This document shows positions 25,072-34,036 of a stretch of 38,521 nucleotides of DNA, in pieces; positions within the stretch are counted from its first letter, which is position 1, and each line of letters starts with the position of its first letter. The DNA lies in NCBI GenBank assembly GCA_021784835.1, contig JAJYHI010000005.1:1-38521 (forward strand), in the 5' to 3' direction. Made by a program: the position numbers and the translations under genes. A model generated the notes under the pieces. That model made no database searches. It was given only the letters and a program-made list of their open reading frames with translations, and had not been told where the DNA came from. Source of the DNA: a bacterium (GTDB taxonomy: Bacteria > SZUA-79 > Acidulodesulfobacterales > Acidulodesulfobacteraceae).

Positions 25072-25791
25072 ATGCAGATTATACCGCAAATCGAAACTCC
25101 CGTAAGCAAAAATTACTCCGTTTTTGAAGAAGATTTAATTAAATTATTAAATGCCGTTGAAAATGATCCGCAAAACGGTTCAGGGACGGATAATTCTTTA
25201 CCGCAGATAATTATAGAGCAAAATTTCGGTTTTAACGCTTTATTATTGTGCAGGGATTTAAAAGAAAATCATAAAATAAAAACGGCATACGCTTTCAACA
25301 TGAGGGATAAAAACAGAATATCCCTTCTGTCCGATTTAATTACGCTTAAACAGCTCGGGTTAAAAGACATAATAGTTTTTGAAGGAGTTCATCCCCTAAA
25401 AACCGAATTTAAATCGGCAAAACCCGTTTACGATATCGATATTTTGGGACTCGGTTTAATGCTGAAAAGAGGATTGATGAATGATATTAAGCCTGATTTA
25501 TTTAATTTTGGAGCGGTAATCGGAGCGTCCGCCGCGGTCGATTTTTTAAAAGCAAAAAAACTTATAGAAATAGGTGCGGATAGTTTTTTTATTAATTATA
25601 GCGGAATAAATCCGGACGAAGATATAATAAAATACATAAAGTCGAACAATAAAAAATTGTTTTTAAACGTAAAAGAATTAAGCATAAAAGGTTCTTTAAG
25701 CGATTTTATAAAAACAGTAGATAATTTAGGTATAGACGGCGTTATAATTAAAATTGCGGATGAAAATTCAAATGTTTTTACCCGAAAATAA
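25072..25791 (+). CDS. metF: Divergent MetF-like protein lacking key catalytic residues
   Basis: MetF homologue by position (directly after metV) and by text: RDKNRISLLSDLITLKQLGLKDIIVF at 78-103 matches the DxNRxxLxSxLLxAxxLGIxN region, and AKPVYDID at 116-123 matches AKPVFDLD. Two signatures are changed. The conserved LTGD that carries the folate-contacting Asp (D120 in E. coli) reads FEGV, giving V106. The later TQ motif (Q183 in E. coli) reads FFINYSGINPD, without Gln. It is also about 50 residues shorter than usual. It may be a degenerate or re-purposed MetF needing MetV, or a protein with another one-carbon role; ordinary MTHFR activity is doubtful. Confidence 0.65.
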   Translation: MQIIPQIETPVSKNYSVFEEDLIKLLNAVENDPQNGSGTDNSLPQIIIEQNFGFNALLLCRDLKENHKIKTAYAFNMRDKNRISLLSDLITLKQLGLKDIIVFEGVHPLKTEFKSAKPVYDIDILGLGLMLKRGLMNDIKPDLFNFGAVIGASAAVDFLKAKKLIEIGADSFFINYSGINPDEDIIKYIKSNNKKLFLNVKELSIKGSLSDFIKTVDNLGIDGVIIKIADENSNVFTRK

Positions 25792-25808
25792 AGAAAGAAT
25801 TATAAAAA

Positions 25809-27812
25809 ATGGCGAAAAGCAATCTATTCGTAAACGGCTCTGAAGGCGACAAGGCTATAGTATTAGGAAATGAAGCGATTGCGCGCGGCGCTTTGGAAGC
25901 AGGTATAGGATATGCTTCTATGTACCCAGGCACCCCCGCTTCCGAAATAATAGCCGTGTTGGATAAGAATAAAAAACACGTCGAAAATTTATATACGGAA
26001 TTCAGCCTCAACGAGCATATATCATTACACGGCGCGATAGGAGCTTCATGGTCGGGCATAAGGTCGCTTTGCGCAATGAAAAACGTAGGATTAAACGTTG
26101 CAAGCGAGCCCGCGCAGTTTTTGGCTTATACCGGCGTAAAAGCCGGCTTAGTGCTTGCTATAGGATCAGACCCCGGAGCGCCGAGCAGTTCTAACGAACA
26201 GGACGACAGATGGTACAGCCTCCATACTTATATGCCGATTATGGAGCCTTCAAATATACAGGAAGCAAAAGATTTTACGAAAGACGCTTTTGACGTGTCC
26301 GAAGAATTTTCTTTCGGAATAGTTTTAATGGCGCCGTCTCGTTTGTGCCATAACGCGGGAGTCCTTCGTTTCGGCAATATAAGGGATAGAAAAAATATTA
26401 AAGGTAATTTTAAAAAAGACCCCGAAAATTATTTAAATCTTTTTAGCCTTGCGGTTAAAAATCATGCCAAATATCTTGAAAGAAACGAATTATTAAAAAA
26501 ATATCTTATTGAATCAAAATTTAATAAAATCATTAATGACGGACAATCAAAAATAGGCTTTATATCTTCCGGTGTTATTTATGCACATTTAATGGAAGCT
26601 TTTGATATATTGGGGGTATATGACCATAAAATATTAAAATTAGGGTTTTCTTTTCCTATATCTAACGAACTGATTAAAAGATTTTTTGAAGGTCTCGAAA
26701 AAGTAGTTATAGTAGAAGAAGCAGAAGGTTTTTTGGAATTTCAGATTAAAAAGATAGCTTACGAAACGGGCTTTAAAGGCAGTATATACGGCAAAGAATT
26801 TTTTAGCAGAACCGGCGAGATTACATTGGACGACGTTATTTCCGGAGTAAGCAGATTTCTTGAAAAACCTCTGCCTGTATCTTTTGATTTTGCCGTCAAA
26901 AAAGACAAGGAACTGTCCGATAAATTACCCCAAAGGTCGGGAACGTTCTGCATAGGATGTCCGCACCGCGCAACTTTTTATTCTATCCTTAAAGCCGTCG
27001 GATTTTCAAATACCGAAGAAAAAGAAAGAGACGTCGTAATAGCCGGCGACATAGGCTGCTATACCCTCGGTCTTTTACCGCCGTACAATGCGATGGATTT
27101 TTTAACCTGTATGAATGCAGGGCTAAGTATAGGTCAGGCTATAAGTAATTTTGACAAAAGCAAAAAAGTAATAGCCTTAGTCGGCGATTCCACTTTTTAT
27201 CATTCAGGAATCCCCGTTCTGCTAAATGCGGTTCAAAACGGAGCGGATATTCTTTATATTATTCTGGACAACAGTTGGACGGCTATGACCGGACATCAGA
27301 AGACGCCTTCAACGCAAAAAGATATAGACGGCAAACCGTCGGCAAATGTTTTAAACTTGAAAGATTTGGTAAAATCTCTCGGAGTTTCTTACGTTAAAAG
27401 CTTAGACCCTAACAGCGTTAAAAGATTTTCCGCCCAAATTAAGAGCGCGCTTAAAGAACCTGGCGTAAAAGTTTTAATAGCTAAAAGAGAATGTATTTTG
27501 CAGGAAATCAGAAGAAATAAAAGTTTGCTTAAAAACGACGCTAAAGTAGCGGAAACGGGAGAATCTTTATATGAGATTCAAAAGTCGAGATGCGTAAAAT
27601 GCAACGAATGTTTTGTAGAACTTGCTTGTCCGGCGATTATTCTAAAAAAAGACGAAGATAACGGCGGCGATTATTACTATATAGATCCGGCGTCTTGCGT
27701 AAAATGCGGAGTCTGTTATGAAATATGTCCTAACAGCGCCATACGTAAAGTAGAATTTGATTTAAAATCTGAGTTTAAATTAAAAAAAGGATTGCCGGAA
27801 GCAACAGTATAG
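25809..27812 (+). CDS. iorA: Indolepyruvate:ferredoxin oxidoreductase, alpha subunit
   Basis: TPP- and Fe-S-dependent enzyme subunit of 667 residues. With IorB it decarboxylates aryl-pyruvates (from Trp, Phe, Tyr) to aryl-acetyl-CoA while reducing ferredoxin. Features in order: the pyrimidine-side domain with YPGTPASEI, the CIGCPHR motif, the TPP-binding GDIGCYTLG and GDSTFYHSG to LDNSWTAMTGHQ, and a C-terminal 2[4Fe-4S] ferredoxin domain with C595, C598, C601, C607 and C630, C633, C636, C640. The wider spacing before the fourth Cys of the first motif (five residues) is a family trait. IorB starts 23 bp downstream. Confidence 0.92.
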   Translation: MAKSNLFVNGSEGDKAIVLGNEAIARGALEAGIGYASMYPGTPASEIIAVLDKNKKHVENLYTEFSLNEHISLHGAIGASWSGIRSLCAMKNVGLNVASEPAQFLAYTGVKAGLVLAIGSDPGAPSSSNEQDDRWYSLHTYMPIMEPSNIQEAKDFTKDAFDVSEEFSFGIVLMAPSRLCHNAGVLRFGNIRDRKNIKGNFKKDPENYLNLFSLAVKNHAKYLERNELLKKYLIESKFNKIINDGQSKIGFISSGVIYAHLMEAFDILGVYDHKILKLGFSFPISNELIKRFFEGLEKVVIVEEAEGFLEFQIKKIAYETGFKGSIYGKEFFSRTGEITLDDVISGVSRFLEKPLPVSFDFAVKKDKELSDKLPQRSGTFCIGCPHRATFYSILKAVGFSNTEEKERDVVIAGDIGCYTLGLLPPYNAMDFLTCMNAGLSIGQAISNFDKSKKVIALVGDSTFYHSGIPVLLNAVQNGADILYIILDNSWTAMTGHQKTPSTQKDIDGKPSANVLNLKDLVKSLGVSYVKSLDPNSVKRFSAQIKSALKEPGVKVLIAKRECILQEIRRNKSLLKNDAKVAETGESLYEIQKSRCVKCNECFVELACPAIILKKDEDNGGDYYYIDPASCVKCGVCYEICPNSAIRKVEFDLKSEFKLKKGLPEATV

Positions 27813-27835
27813 ATTTCTTTATAAAATAATAAAAT

Positions 27836-28453
27836 ATGAAAAAATTTAATATAGCGATAGTAGGTTTAGGGGGACAAGGCATTATCACTATGGGAACGGT
27901 GATGAAAAATGCGGCCCTGAATTCGGATTTGCAAGACGTATCCGGTTCCGAAAGAAGGGGCGGAGCGCAAAGAGAAGGCTACGTGGAAACTTTCGTAAAA
28001 TATATTTTTTACGAAAATGCGGCCGAAATGAATAATCCACGGAAAAATATGCATTCGCCGATGATAGAATCCGGAGGCGCAAATGCTTTAATATCTTTAG
28101 AGCCGTTAGAAACTTTGAGAGGCATAAAATATTTAAACAAAAATTCGATAGTTATTTTTAACAAAACGCCTTATATTCCAATAAGCGTAAGAATGGGTAA
28201 GACTGAATATCCCGAAATATCTTTTATAGTTTCTGAACTGCAAAAAGTTACAAAACATATATATTATTACGATATTGACGCTATTTCGTTAGAAAAATTT
28301 AATTCTTTAACGCAAAAAAATATAATCGCTTTAGGCATACTGTTCGCAAAAGCAGATATTCCAATAGAAAGGTCTGCCGTGGAAAGCGTTCTCGCCGAAG
28401 GTAAAGGAGCCGAAAATAATTTAAAAGCCTTTGCATTAGGATTAAATCTTTAA
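27836..28453 (+). CDS. iorB: Indolepyruvate:ferredoxin oxidoreductase, beta subunit
   Basis: Gamma-domain type subunit of 205 residues. It begins with the family glycine pattern IVGLGGQGIITMG and continues with DVSGSERRGGAQREGYVE, matching IorB. It supplies the CoA-side domain that completes the IorA active complex in the cytoplasm. The pair is intact and directly adjacent in the usual order, so the enzyme is expected to work. Confidence 0.9.
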   Translation: MKKFNIAIVGLGGQGIITMGTVMKNAALNSDLQDVSGSERRGGAQREGYVETFVKYIFYENAAEMNNPRKNMHSPMIESGGANALISLEPLETLRGIKYLNKNSIVIFNKTPYIPISVRMGKTEYPEISFIVSELQKVTKHIYYYDIDAISLEKFNSLTQKNIIALGILFAKADIPIERSAVESVLAEGKGAENNLKAFALGLNL

Positions 28454-28500
28454 GTCATTTAAACGTCGGTATATTTATTTATCAATGACTGCAATTATAA

Positions 28501-29235
28501 ATGAAAGAAAAAGACGAATTAAGCAATCTGATTGAAGATATAAATTATTTTGTTTCAGGCAATAAAGAAAGTTTTGTATTTATTTCCTCTATATCCGATT
28601 TTTTTAATAAAATTCCCTCTGTAACGCAGGATAATATTATGAGTTCAAATTTGAATAACGAGACGGTATATCCGGATAAACGGAAAGCGTTAGAATTTTT
28701 ACGTGAAGTAAAAGTCGATAAATGCATAAAATGCGCATTGAGCAAAACAAGAAAAAATATAGTTTTCGGCGAAGGAAATCCCGAAAGCAGACTCATGTTT
28801 ATAGGGGAGGCTCCGGGCGCCGAAGAAGATAATACCGGAAGGCCTTTTGTCGGAAGAGCGGGTCAGCTTCTTACAAAAATAATAGAATCCATAAATCTAA
28901 AAAGAGAGGAAGTTTATATTGCCAATATAATAAAATGCAGACCTCCTGAAAACAGAAATCCTATGGAAAACGAAATAGCTTCATGCGCGCCCTTTCTTAA
29001 AGAGCAGATAGCCGTCATAAGACCCGAGATAATCTGCACTCTGGGAAAATTTTCAACCGAATTTATTATAGGAGAAGGCAAAGGCTCTATATCTTCGGTT
29101 AGAGGAAAAACTTATAATTATGACGGAATAACGGTGATACCTACTTATCACCCTTCTTATTTACTTAGAAACCCTTCGGCAAAAAAAGAGACATGGGAAG
29201 ATATGAAAAAAATCAGGGAATTGTATTTTAAATAA
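28501..29235 (+). CDS. Family 4 uracil-DNA glycosylase (Fe-S type)
   Basis: DNA-repair enzyme that removes uracil from DNA, 244 residues. The four cluster ligands are C75, C78, C146 and C162. Catalytic-site motifs are present: [10 protein letters not shown] at 101-110, [11 protein letters not shown] at 114-124, [14 protein letters not shown] at 141-154, and the late HPSYLLRNP. An extra N-terminal segment of about 70 residues of low complexity precedes the core, as in many family-4 proteins annotated as DNA-polymerase-like. Located 47 bp after iorB, with no functional link evident. Confidence 0.88.
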   Translation: MKEKDELSNLIEDINYFVSGNKESFVFISSISDFFNKIPSVTQDNIMSSNLNNETVYPDKRKALEFLREVKVDKCIKCALSKTRKNIVFGEGNPESRLMFIGEAPGAEEDNTGRPFVGRAGQLLTKIIESINLKREEVYIANIIKCRPPENRNPMENEIASCAPFLKEQIAVIRPEIICTLGKFSTEFIIGEGKGSISSVRGKTYNYDGITVIPTYHPSYLLRNPSAKKETWEDMKKIRELYFK

Positions 29236-29281
29236 ATGTAGTATAATATAAATATAATAAAAATTAATAATAAAAGGTCTA

Positions 29282-29731
29282 ATGGTTTATTTTGCGGATT
29301 TTCTAATAATCATAGCATTTATACTTGTTATAACGGATTTTTTTGCTATGAGTTACGGCGTTTTTACAAGCGCCGGAGCGATACTTTTCGTTATCGGCAC
29401 TATAATCCTATTCTATATAGTGCATAACGTACCGATATTTTTCATAAGAATCGTCCTTCCTACTTATGTTACCCTTACGGTTTTCGTCTCAATTTTTGCA
29501 TATCTCGGATATAAAGCCTATAAATCGAAAGTGAAAACCGGAGAGTCTCTTTTGTTAAATCAAACCGGCGAAGTAGTTTCGGACGTAAATCCTAATAAAG
29601 ACGGTAAAATTTTAATTAACGGCGAATTGTGGACTGCTTATTCGGATTATACTATATTGAAAGGAAAAAAAATTACCGTCGTAAAAGTTGACGGAAAGCT
29701 GAGACTTAAAGTTAAACCCGAAGAAACCTAA
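29282..29731 (+). CDS. NfeD-like membrane protein (short form)
   Basis: Short NfeD protein of 149 residues: two to three hydrophobic segments in the first 80 residues, then a soluble beta-barrel (OB-fold) domain with LLNQTGEVVSDVNPNKDGKILINGELW and a final VVKVDGKLRLKVKP. It lacks the N-terminal ClpP-like protease domain of long NfeD. NfeD genes are typically paired with SPFH/stomatin genes, as here, where slipin follows after 100 bp. The two are believed to act together in membrane organisation. AAAAGG lies just before the ATG. Confidence 0.82.
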   Translation: MVYFADFLIIIAFILVITDFFAMSYGVFTSAGAILFVIGTIILFYIVHNVPIFFIRIVLPTYVTLTVFVSIFAYLGYKAYKSKVKTGESLLLNQTGEVVSDVNPNKDGKILINGELWTAYSDYTILKGKKITVVKVDGKLRLKVKPEET

Positions 29732-29830
29732 AAATTCAGATCATTAATTTAATCAATAGAATTAATATTCAGCTGTTTTAACTAATATTAAATATTATAT
29801 TAATTTATATAACCTTAAAAGGAGAATAAA

Positions 29831-30601
29831 ATGGGAAACGGGGCGATTTTTTTTGCGGTCGTTATAATAGTCGCAATTATCGTTATTTTAAACGCGGTAA
29901 GAATAATTGCCGAATATGACAGGGCGGTAATATTCAGGCTCGGCAGAGCTATAAAAGTTAAAGGCCCCGGTTTAATCCTTCTTTGGCCGGTAATCGACAG
30001 AATGGTAAGAGTGACCCTAAGGATAATTACTCTCGATGTACCGCCGCAGGACGTTATTACTAAAGATAACGTAACTTTAAAAATAAGCGCAGTCGTCTAT
30101 TACAAGGTAGTTGATCCTCTGAATGCAATAGTGCAGGTTTACGATTACAACTATGCCGTATCTCAGCTTGCGCAGACTACCTTAAGAAGCGTATGCGGCG
30201 AAGGAGAACTTGATAAACTTTTATCGGAAAGAGAAAAGATTAATATGGAAATCCAGGACATACTTGATAAACATACTGGGCCATGGGGTGTTAAAGTAAC
30301 TGTTGTAGAGCTTAAACAGATAGATATGCCGCAGGATATGCAGAGAGCTATGGCAAGACAGGCTGAAGCAGAAAGGGACAGAAGGGCAAAGATAATTAAC
30401 GCCGACGGAGAATTTCAGGCGGCGCAAAGATTAAGTGACGCGGCTAAAATCATAGCGGAAAATCCGATGGCGCTTCAGTTAAGATATTTGCAGACTTTGA
30501 ATGAAATTTCATCTACCAATAATACTACCATGATAATGCCTATACCATTAGATATTATAAGGGAAGTAGGCAAAAGTTTAAGCGGCAATGCTCAAAAATA
30601 A
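29831..30601 (+). CDS. SPFH/stomatin-family protein (slipin)
   Basis: Slipin of 256 residues. One N-terminal membrane helix (about 5-24) is followed by the SPFH domain: [31 protein letters not shown] and the classic [16 protein letters not shown] charged coiled-coil region with [33 protein letters not shown] comes next, then the conserved [11 protein letters not shown] and a PIPLDI tail. Members oligomerise as rings on the inner membrane and are linked to NfeD. AAAGGAG precedes the start. This is the last gene of the run that begins at 22067, and a terminator-like stem follows. Confidence 0.9.
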   Translation: MGNGAIFFAVVIIVAIIVILNAVRIIAEYDRAVIFRLGRAIKVKGPGLILLWPVIDRMVRVTLRIITLDVPPQDVITKDNVTLKISAVVYYKVVDPLNAIVQVYDYNYAVSQLAQTTLRSVCGEGELDKLLSEREKINMEIQDILDKHTGPWGVKVTVVELKQIDMPQDMQRAMARQAEAERDRRAKIINADGEFQAAQRLSDAAKIIAENPMALQLRYLQTLNEISSTNNTTMIMPIPLDIIREVGKSLSGNAQK

Positions 30602-30654
30602 TGATATATATATAAACGAATAAATATTAAATGATTAACCTAATTGCGTGTTTA

Positions 30655-30734
30655 ACGACAAAGCGGGATTGGTTAGCATCGCCGGAGCCAGCCTTAGCCG
30701 CGCTGGATTCCGTCCGCTGACGCTCGCAATGACA
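30655..30734. repeat. GC-rich dispersed repeat fragment
   Basis: An unusually GC-rich patch in AT-rich DNA, including imperfect pairing of GGAGCCAGC with GCTGGATTCC, and ending in CTCGCAATGACA (30723-30734), identical to 18123-18134 in the REP-like element. It looks like a truncated or variant copy of the same repeat class. Confidence 0.5.
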
Positions 30735-30745
30735 AATTAATAGCC

Positions 30746-30772
30746 GCATTGCTTTAGCAATGCATATTTTTT
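30746..30772 (+). terminator. Rho-independent terminator or attenuator before gnd
   Basis: GCATTGC (30746-30752), loop TTTA, GCAATGC (30757-30763), then ATATTTTTT. This is a 7-bp stem followed by a six-T run, a textbook intrinsic terminator. It ends only 10 nt before the gnd Shine-Dalgarno AAGGAGG (30782-30788), so it either closes the slipin transcript with a very compressed gnd start, or acts as an attenuator in the gnd leader. Confidence 0.65.
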
Positions 30773-30796
30773 AAAAATTTTAAGGAGGTATTAATT

Positions 30797-31687
30797 ATGG
30801 AATTAGGAATGATAGGCCTTGGAAAGATGGGGATGAATATGGTTTTCAGACTGCTTGAAGGCGGACATAGAGTAGTAGTTTTCAACAGAACCTTATCCAA
30901 AGAAGAAATAGCTATAAACAAAGGCGCTATAGGTTCAAATTCCATAAAGGAGTTTGTTTCTAAGTTAACATCTCCGAGAGTAATTTGGCTTATGGTTCCG
31001 GCAGGACAGCCTACGGACGATATGCTTAACGAAGTTTTGCAATACACGCAAAACGGAGACATAGTTATAGACGGCGGTAATTCCTACTATAAAGATTCTA
31101 TAAGAAGGGCAAAAGTATGCGCCGATAAAAATATTAAGTTTATGGATTGCGGTACTAGCGGCGGCATATGGGGTTTAAAAAACGGTTACTGTTCTATGAT
31201 AGGAGGCGACGAAGAAACATTTAAACACTGCGAGCCTATATTTAAAACGCTTGCTCCCGAAAACGGTTACATGCATACCGGACCGCACGGCGCCGGACAT
31301 TTTGTTAAGATGGTTCATAACGCCATAGAATACGGTATGATGGAAGCATACGCCGAGGGTTTTGAAATTATGAAGGCCAGCGATTTCGATATTGACCTTA
31401 CTAAAGTTTCCGATTTATGGAATCATGCTTCCGTAGTCCGCTCATGGCTATTAGAGCTTGCTCATAACGCGCTTAAGGAAGATCCTGAACTTAATGGACT
31501 TAAACCTATCGTCGATGATTCAGGTGAAGGAAGATGGACTCTGCAAGAAGCTATAGACAGAGCCGTTCCCGCCCCAGTCCTTGCAGATTCCGTTTTTATG
31601 CGCTTCAGGTCGAGGCAGGAAAATTCATTTGCCGCAAGAATGCTTGCCGCTTTAAGGCACCAGTTCGGCGGACATCCTATACATTAA
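30797..31687 (+). CDS. gnd: 6-phosphogluconate dehydrogenase, decarboxylating (short form)
   Basis: Converts 6-phosphogluconate to ribulose 5-phosphate, CO2 and NAD(P)H. At 296 residues it belongs to the short, GndA/YqeC-like class rather than the 470-residue E. coli type. The Rossmann motif is GLGKMGMN at 7-14. The cofactor loop reads FNRT with N30-R31-T32, the NRT signature associated with NADP preference. Substrate and catalytic residues include GGNSYY at 93-98, SGG at 121-123, K171, N175 and E178 in KMVHNAIEYG. A strong AAGGAGG site lies 8 nt before the ATG. It heads a gnd - hydrolase - zwf run on the plus strand. Confidence 0.93.
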   Translation: MELGMIGLGKMGMNMVFRLLEGGHRVVVFNRTLSKEEIAINKGAIGSNSIKEFVSKLTSPRVIWLMVPAGQPTDDMLNEVLQYTQNGDIVIDGGNSYYKDSIRRAKVCADKNIKFMDCGTSGGIWGLKNGYCSMIGGDEETFKHCEPIFKTLAPENGYMHTGPHGAGHFVKMVHNAIEYGMMEAYAEGFEIMKASDFDIDLTKVSDLWNHASVVRSWLLELAHNALKEDPELNGLKPIVDDSGEGRWTLQEAIDRAVPAPVLADSVFMRFRSRQENSFAARMLAALRHQFGGHPIH

Positions 31688-31734
31688 TAAAATGTAAAAA
31701 ATCGTAATGACAATAAAATTAAAGAGGTCATATT

Positions 31735-32361
31735 ATGTTTATCGACGTAAGCATGGAAATAACGGACGGTATGCTGCACTGGCCGAGCGATCCCGAGATA
31801 GAGATAGATAATTATTCTCAGATAAAAAAAGGGGCTGCGGCAAACAACAGTAAAATAACCTGCGGGGTTCATACCGGTACGCATATAGATGCTCCAAAAC
31901 ATTTTATCGATAACGGAATCGGAATAGACAGATTAGACATAAATAATTTAATAGGTAATTGCAGGGTAATAGAAGTGCCGCCTATCGTTTCGCCTATTAA
32001 CAGGGATTTTTTAGAGCCTTTGAATATAAAAAAAGGCGACAGGCTTATTTTTAAAACAAAAAATTCGGAGTGGATAAACAGCGGGGATAAAAACTTCCAT
32101 GCCGATTATGTTTGCGTCAATCCGGAAGCGTCAAAATATATGGTTGAAAAAGGCGTAGTACTAGTGGGGGTCGATTACCTTTCCGTAGAAGGTTATCATA
32201 TAGGTCACGATACCCACAAAACTTTGCTCGGCGCCGGAGTCGTTATTATAGAAGGCCTTAATCTGTATGGCGTAGAACCAGGCGATTATAATTTAATGGC
32301 TCTTCCCGTAAAAATTAAAGATTCTAACGGCGCTCCCGCAAGAGTTATTTTGCAGAAATAA
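31735..32361 (+). CDS. Cyclase-family metal-dependent hydrolase (kynurenine formamidase fold)
   Basis: Cyclase superfamily (PF04199-type) protein of 208 residues. The metal motif HxGTHxDxPxHF is present as H46, H50, D52, H56, with later H161 and E173 in IIEGL, completing the usual site. Characterised relatives hydrolyse amides, lactams or lactones (kynurenine formamidase, isatin hydrolase). It lies between gnd and zwf on the same strand, 47 bp after gnd and 114 bp before zwf. No recognisable 6-phosphogluconolactonase is in the window, so this enzyme is a candidate for that step; that is inference from position and chemistry only. Confidence 0.82.
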   Translation: MFIDVSMEITDGMLHWPSDPEIEIDNYSQIKKGAAANNSKITCGVHTGTHIDAPKHFIDNGIGIDRLDINNLIGNCRVIEVPPIVSPINRDFLEPLNIKKGDRLIFKTKNSEWINSGDKNFHADYVCVNPEASKYMVEKGVVLVGVDYLSVEGYHIGHDTHKTLLGAGVVIIEGLNLYGVEPGDYNLMALPVKIKDSNGAPARVILQK

Positions 32362-32394
32362 AAAATAACGGAAAAATAATATAGGGAAGTATAT

Positions 32395-32422
32395 CCCAAA
32401 ATTTTCTATCGGCAATTTTGGG
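32395..32422. other. Stem-loop in the zwf leader
   Basis: CCCAAAATT (32395-32403) and AATTTTGGG (32414-32422) make a perfect 9-bp stem with a 10-nt loop, 53 nt before the zwf start. No T-run follows it, so it is not a standard terminator. It may be a processing or regulatory hairpin. Confidence 0.45.
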
Positions 32423-32475
32423 TATATAAAGCATATTGTAAGCCGCACTATATATATAATATTTACGGAGAAAAA

Positions 32476-33978
32476 ATGGCAGATTTAAAACCGTCCATAA
32501 TCGTGATTTTCGGCGCAAGCGGAGATCTTGCGCATATAAAAATCTTTCCCGCTCTTTATAGTTTATGGGAAGAAGGTTTTTTTCCTGAATCGTTCGTGTT
32601 AATAGGTTTTGCAAGGACAAAAATGAATGACGAGGAATTTAGAAAATCTATATTTTCTTCATTAAACAGCCATTGCAGGAAAAGACCTATTTACGAAGAA
32701 GATTTTTTAAAGTTTTCAAAACACATTTATTATTTGCCTTCCATGTACGATAAGATTGAAAGTTATACTGAATTAGGTAAATTTATAACCTCTAAATCTA
32801 ACGAATATAAAATCCCAAAAAACATAGTATATTATCTTTCTACTCCTCCGAGCGTTTATAACGATGCCATAGAAGGCATAAAAAATGCTGATTTGGTTTC
32901 GGAAGACTTTAAGGGGGAAGGTTTTTCTAAGATAGTTATCGAAAAACCTTTCGGATACGACTATAAAAGCGCAAAGGAACTCAACGAACATCTGTTGTCC
33001 GTGTTTAAAGAGGAAGACATATACAGGATAGATCATTATCTCGGCAAAGAAACGGTTCAAAATATTCTTGCGTTCAGGTTTTCGAACGCAATATTCGAAC
33101 CTATTTGGAACAATAAATATATAGACCACGTGCAGATATCCGCCTTAGAATCTATCGGCGTAGGACTTAGGGCCGGGTATTTCGACAAATCCGGAACTAT
33201 AAGAGATATGATGCAAAATCACATGATGCAGCTGCTTTCGTTAGTAGCGATAGAGCCGCCGGCTTTGTTCGATGCCGACGATATAAGGAACGAAAAGGTA
33301 AAGTTATTAAAAAGCGTAAGGCCTTTAAGCCTTAACGACGTTAAGAAATATACGGTAAGAGGGCAGTACGACAGGGGCGTAATCGACGGCAAGCAGGTTG
33401 TAGGCTACAAGGAAGAAGAAGGGATAAACGCAAATTCTATTACCGATACGTATGCGGCTATGAAACTATACGTCGATAATTATAGGTGGGCTGGAGTTCC
33501 TTTTTATTTAAGAGCCGGAAAAAGATTAAAGACGCATAAAACGGAAATAGCGGTTTATTTTAAAAAACTTCCTTACAGTTTATTTGCCAAGGCTGGTATA
33601 GAAAACATAAAGCAGAACTCTATAATTATAACGATTCAACCTAATGAAGGGATATCAATAAATATAGGTGCAAAAAAACCGGGTTTCGTTATGGATATAG
33701 AACCGGTCTGTATGGTTTTTAACTACAAATCTTCTTTCAGGCTTTCGCCGCCGGATGCTTATGAACGTTTGATATACGACGTTATACTTGGAGACCAGAC
33801 TCTTTTCGCAAGATACGACGATATGCTTATAGCATGGCAGTTGATTACGTCCATAATGAACGGCTGGTCTAAAATGGAACCGCCCGTTTTTCCAAATTAC
33901 GATGCAGGTTCATGGGGTCCGAAAGAGGCAGACGAACTTATAAATGCGGACGGCAGGGCATGGAATAACGTAGCGTAA
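32476..33978 (+). CDS. zwf: Glucose-6-phosphate 1-dehydrogenase
   Basis: First enzyme of the oxidative pentose phosphate path, forming 6-phosphoglucono-lactone and NADPH; 500 residues, normal length. Nucleotide motif GASGDLA at 13-19, the GFARTK segment with the NADP-contacting Arg near 45, EKPFGYD near 155-161, and the active-site RIDHYLGKE at 184-192 with catalytic H187-Y188 and K191 are all intact. ACGGAG lies just upstream of the ATG. It ends in a convergent arrangement with tkt, separated by a stem-loop. Confidence 0.95.
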   Translation: MADLKPSIIVIFGASGDLAHIKIFPALYSLWEEGFFPESFVLIGFARTKMNDEEFRKSIFSSLNSHCRKRPIYEEDFLKFSKHIYYLPSMYDKIESYTELGKFITSKSNEYKIPKNIVYYLSTPPSVYNDAIEGIKNADLVSEDFKGEGFSKIVIEKPFGYDYKSAKELNEHLLSVFKEEDIYRIDHYLGKETVQNILAFRFSNAIFEPIWNNKYIDHVQISALESIGVGLRAGYFDKSGTIRDMMQNHMMQLLSLVAIEPPALFDADDIRNEKVKLLKSVRPLSLNDVKKYTVRGQYDRGVIDGKQVVGYKEEEGINANSITDTYAAMKLYVDNYRWAGVPFYLRAGKRLKTHKTEIAVYFKKLPYSLFAKAGIENIKQNSIIITIQPNEGISINIGAKKPGFVMDIEPVCMVFNYKSSFRLSPPDAYERLIYDVILGDQTLFARYDDMLIAWQLITSIMNGWSKMEPPVFPNYDAGSWGPKEADELINADGRAWNNVA

Positions 33979-33997
33979 AAGCCGCTTATGCAAAATT

Positions 33998-34031
33998 GTG
34001 ACGGTGTCGGAATTGAATTACGGCACCGTGA
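33998..34031. terminator. Bidirectional stem-loop between zwf and tkt
   Basis: GTGACGGTGTCG pairs with CGGCACCGTGA across a GAATTGAATTA loop, with the perfect core ACGGTG/CACCGT. ATTTTA follows on the plus side and an AATTTTG stretch on the minus side. Its position between convergent genes supports a shared terminator. Confidence 0.55.
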
Positions 34032-34036
34032 TTTTA

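Noticed and set aside
22067..28453. A single dedicated pathway from the COG3581 protein through IorAB
   Set aside because: Genes are co-directional, but the protease and the DNA-repair gene beside them have no evident link, so shared transcription is likelier than one pathway.
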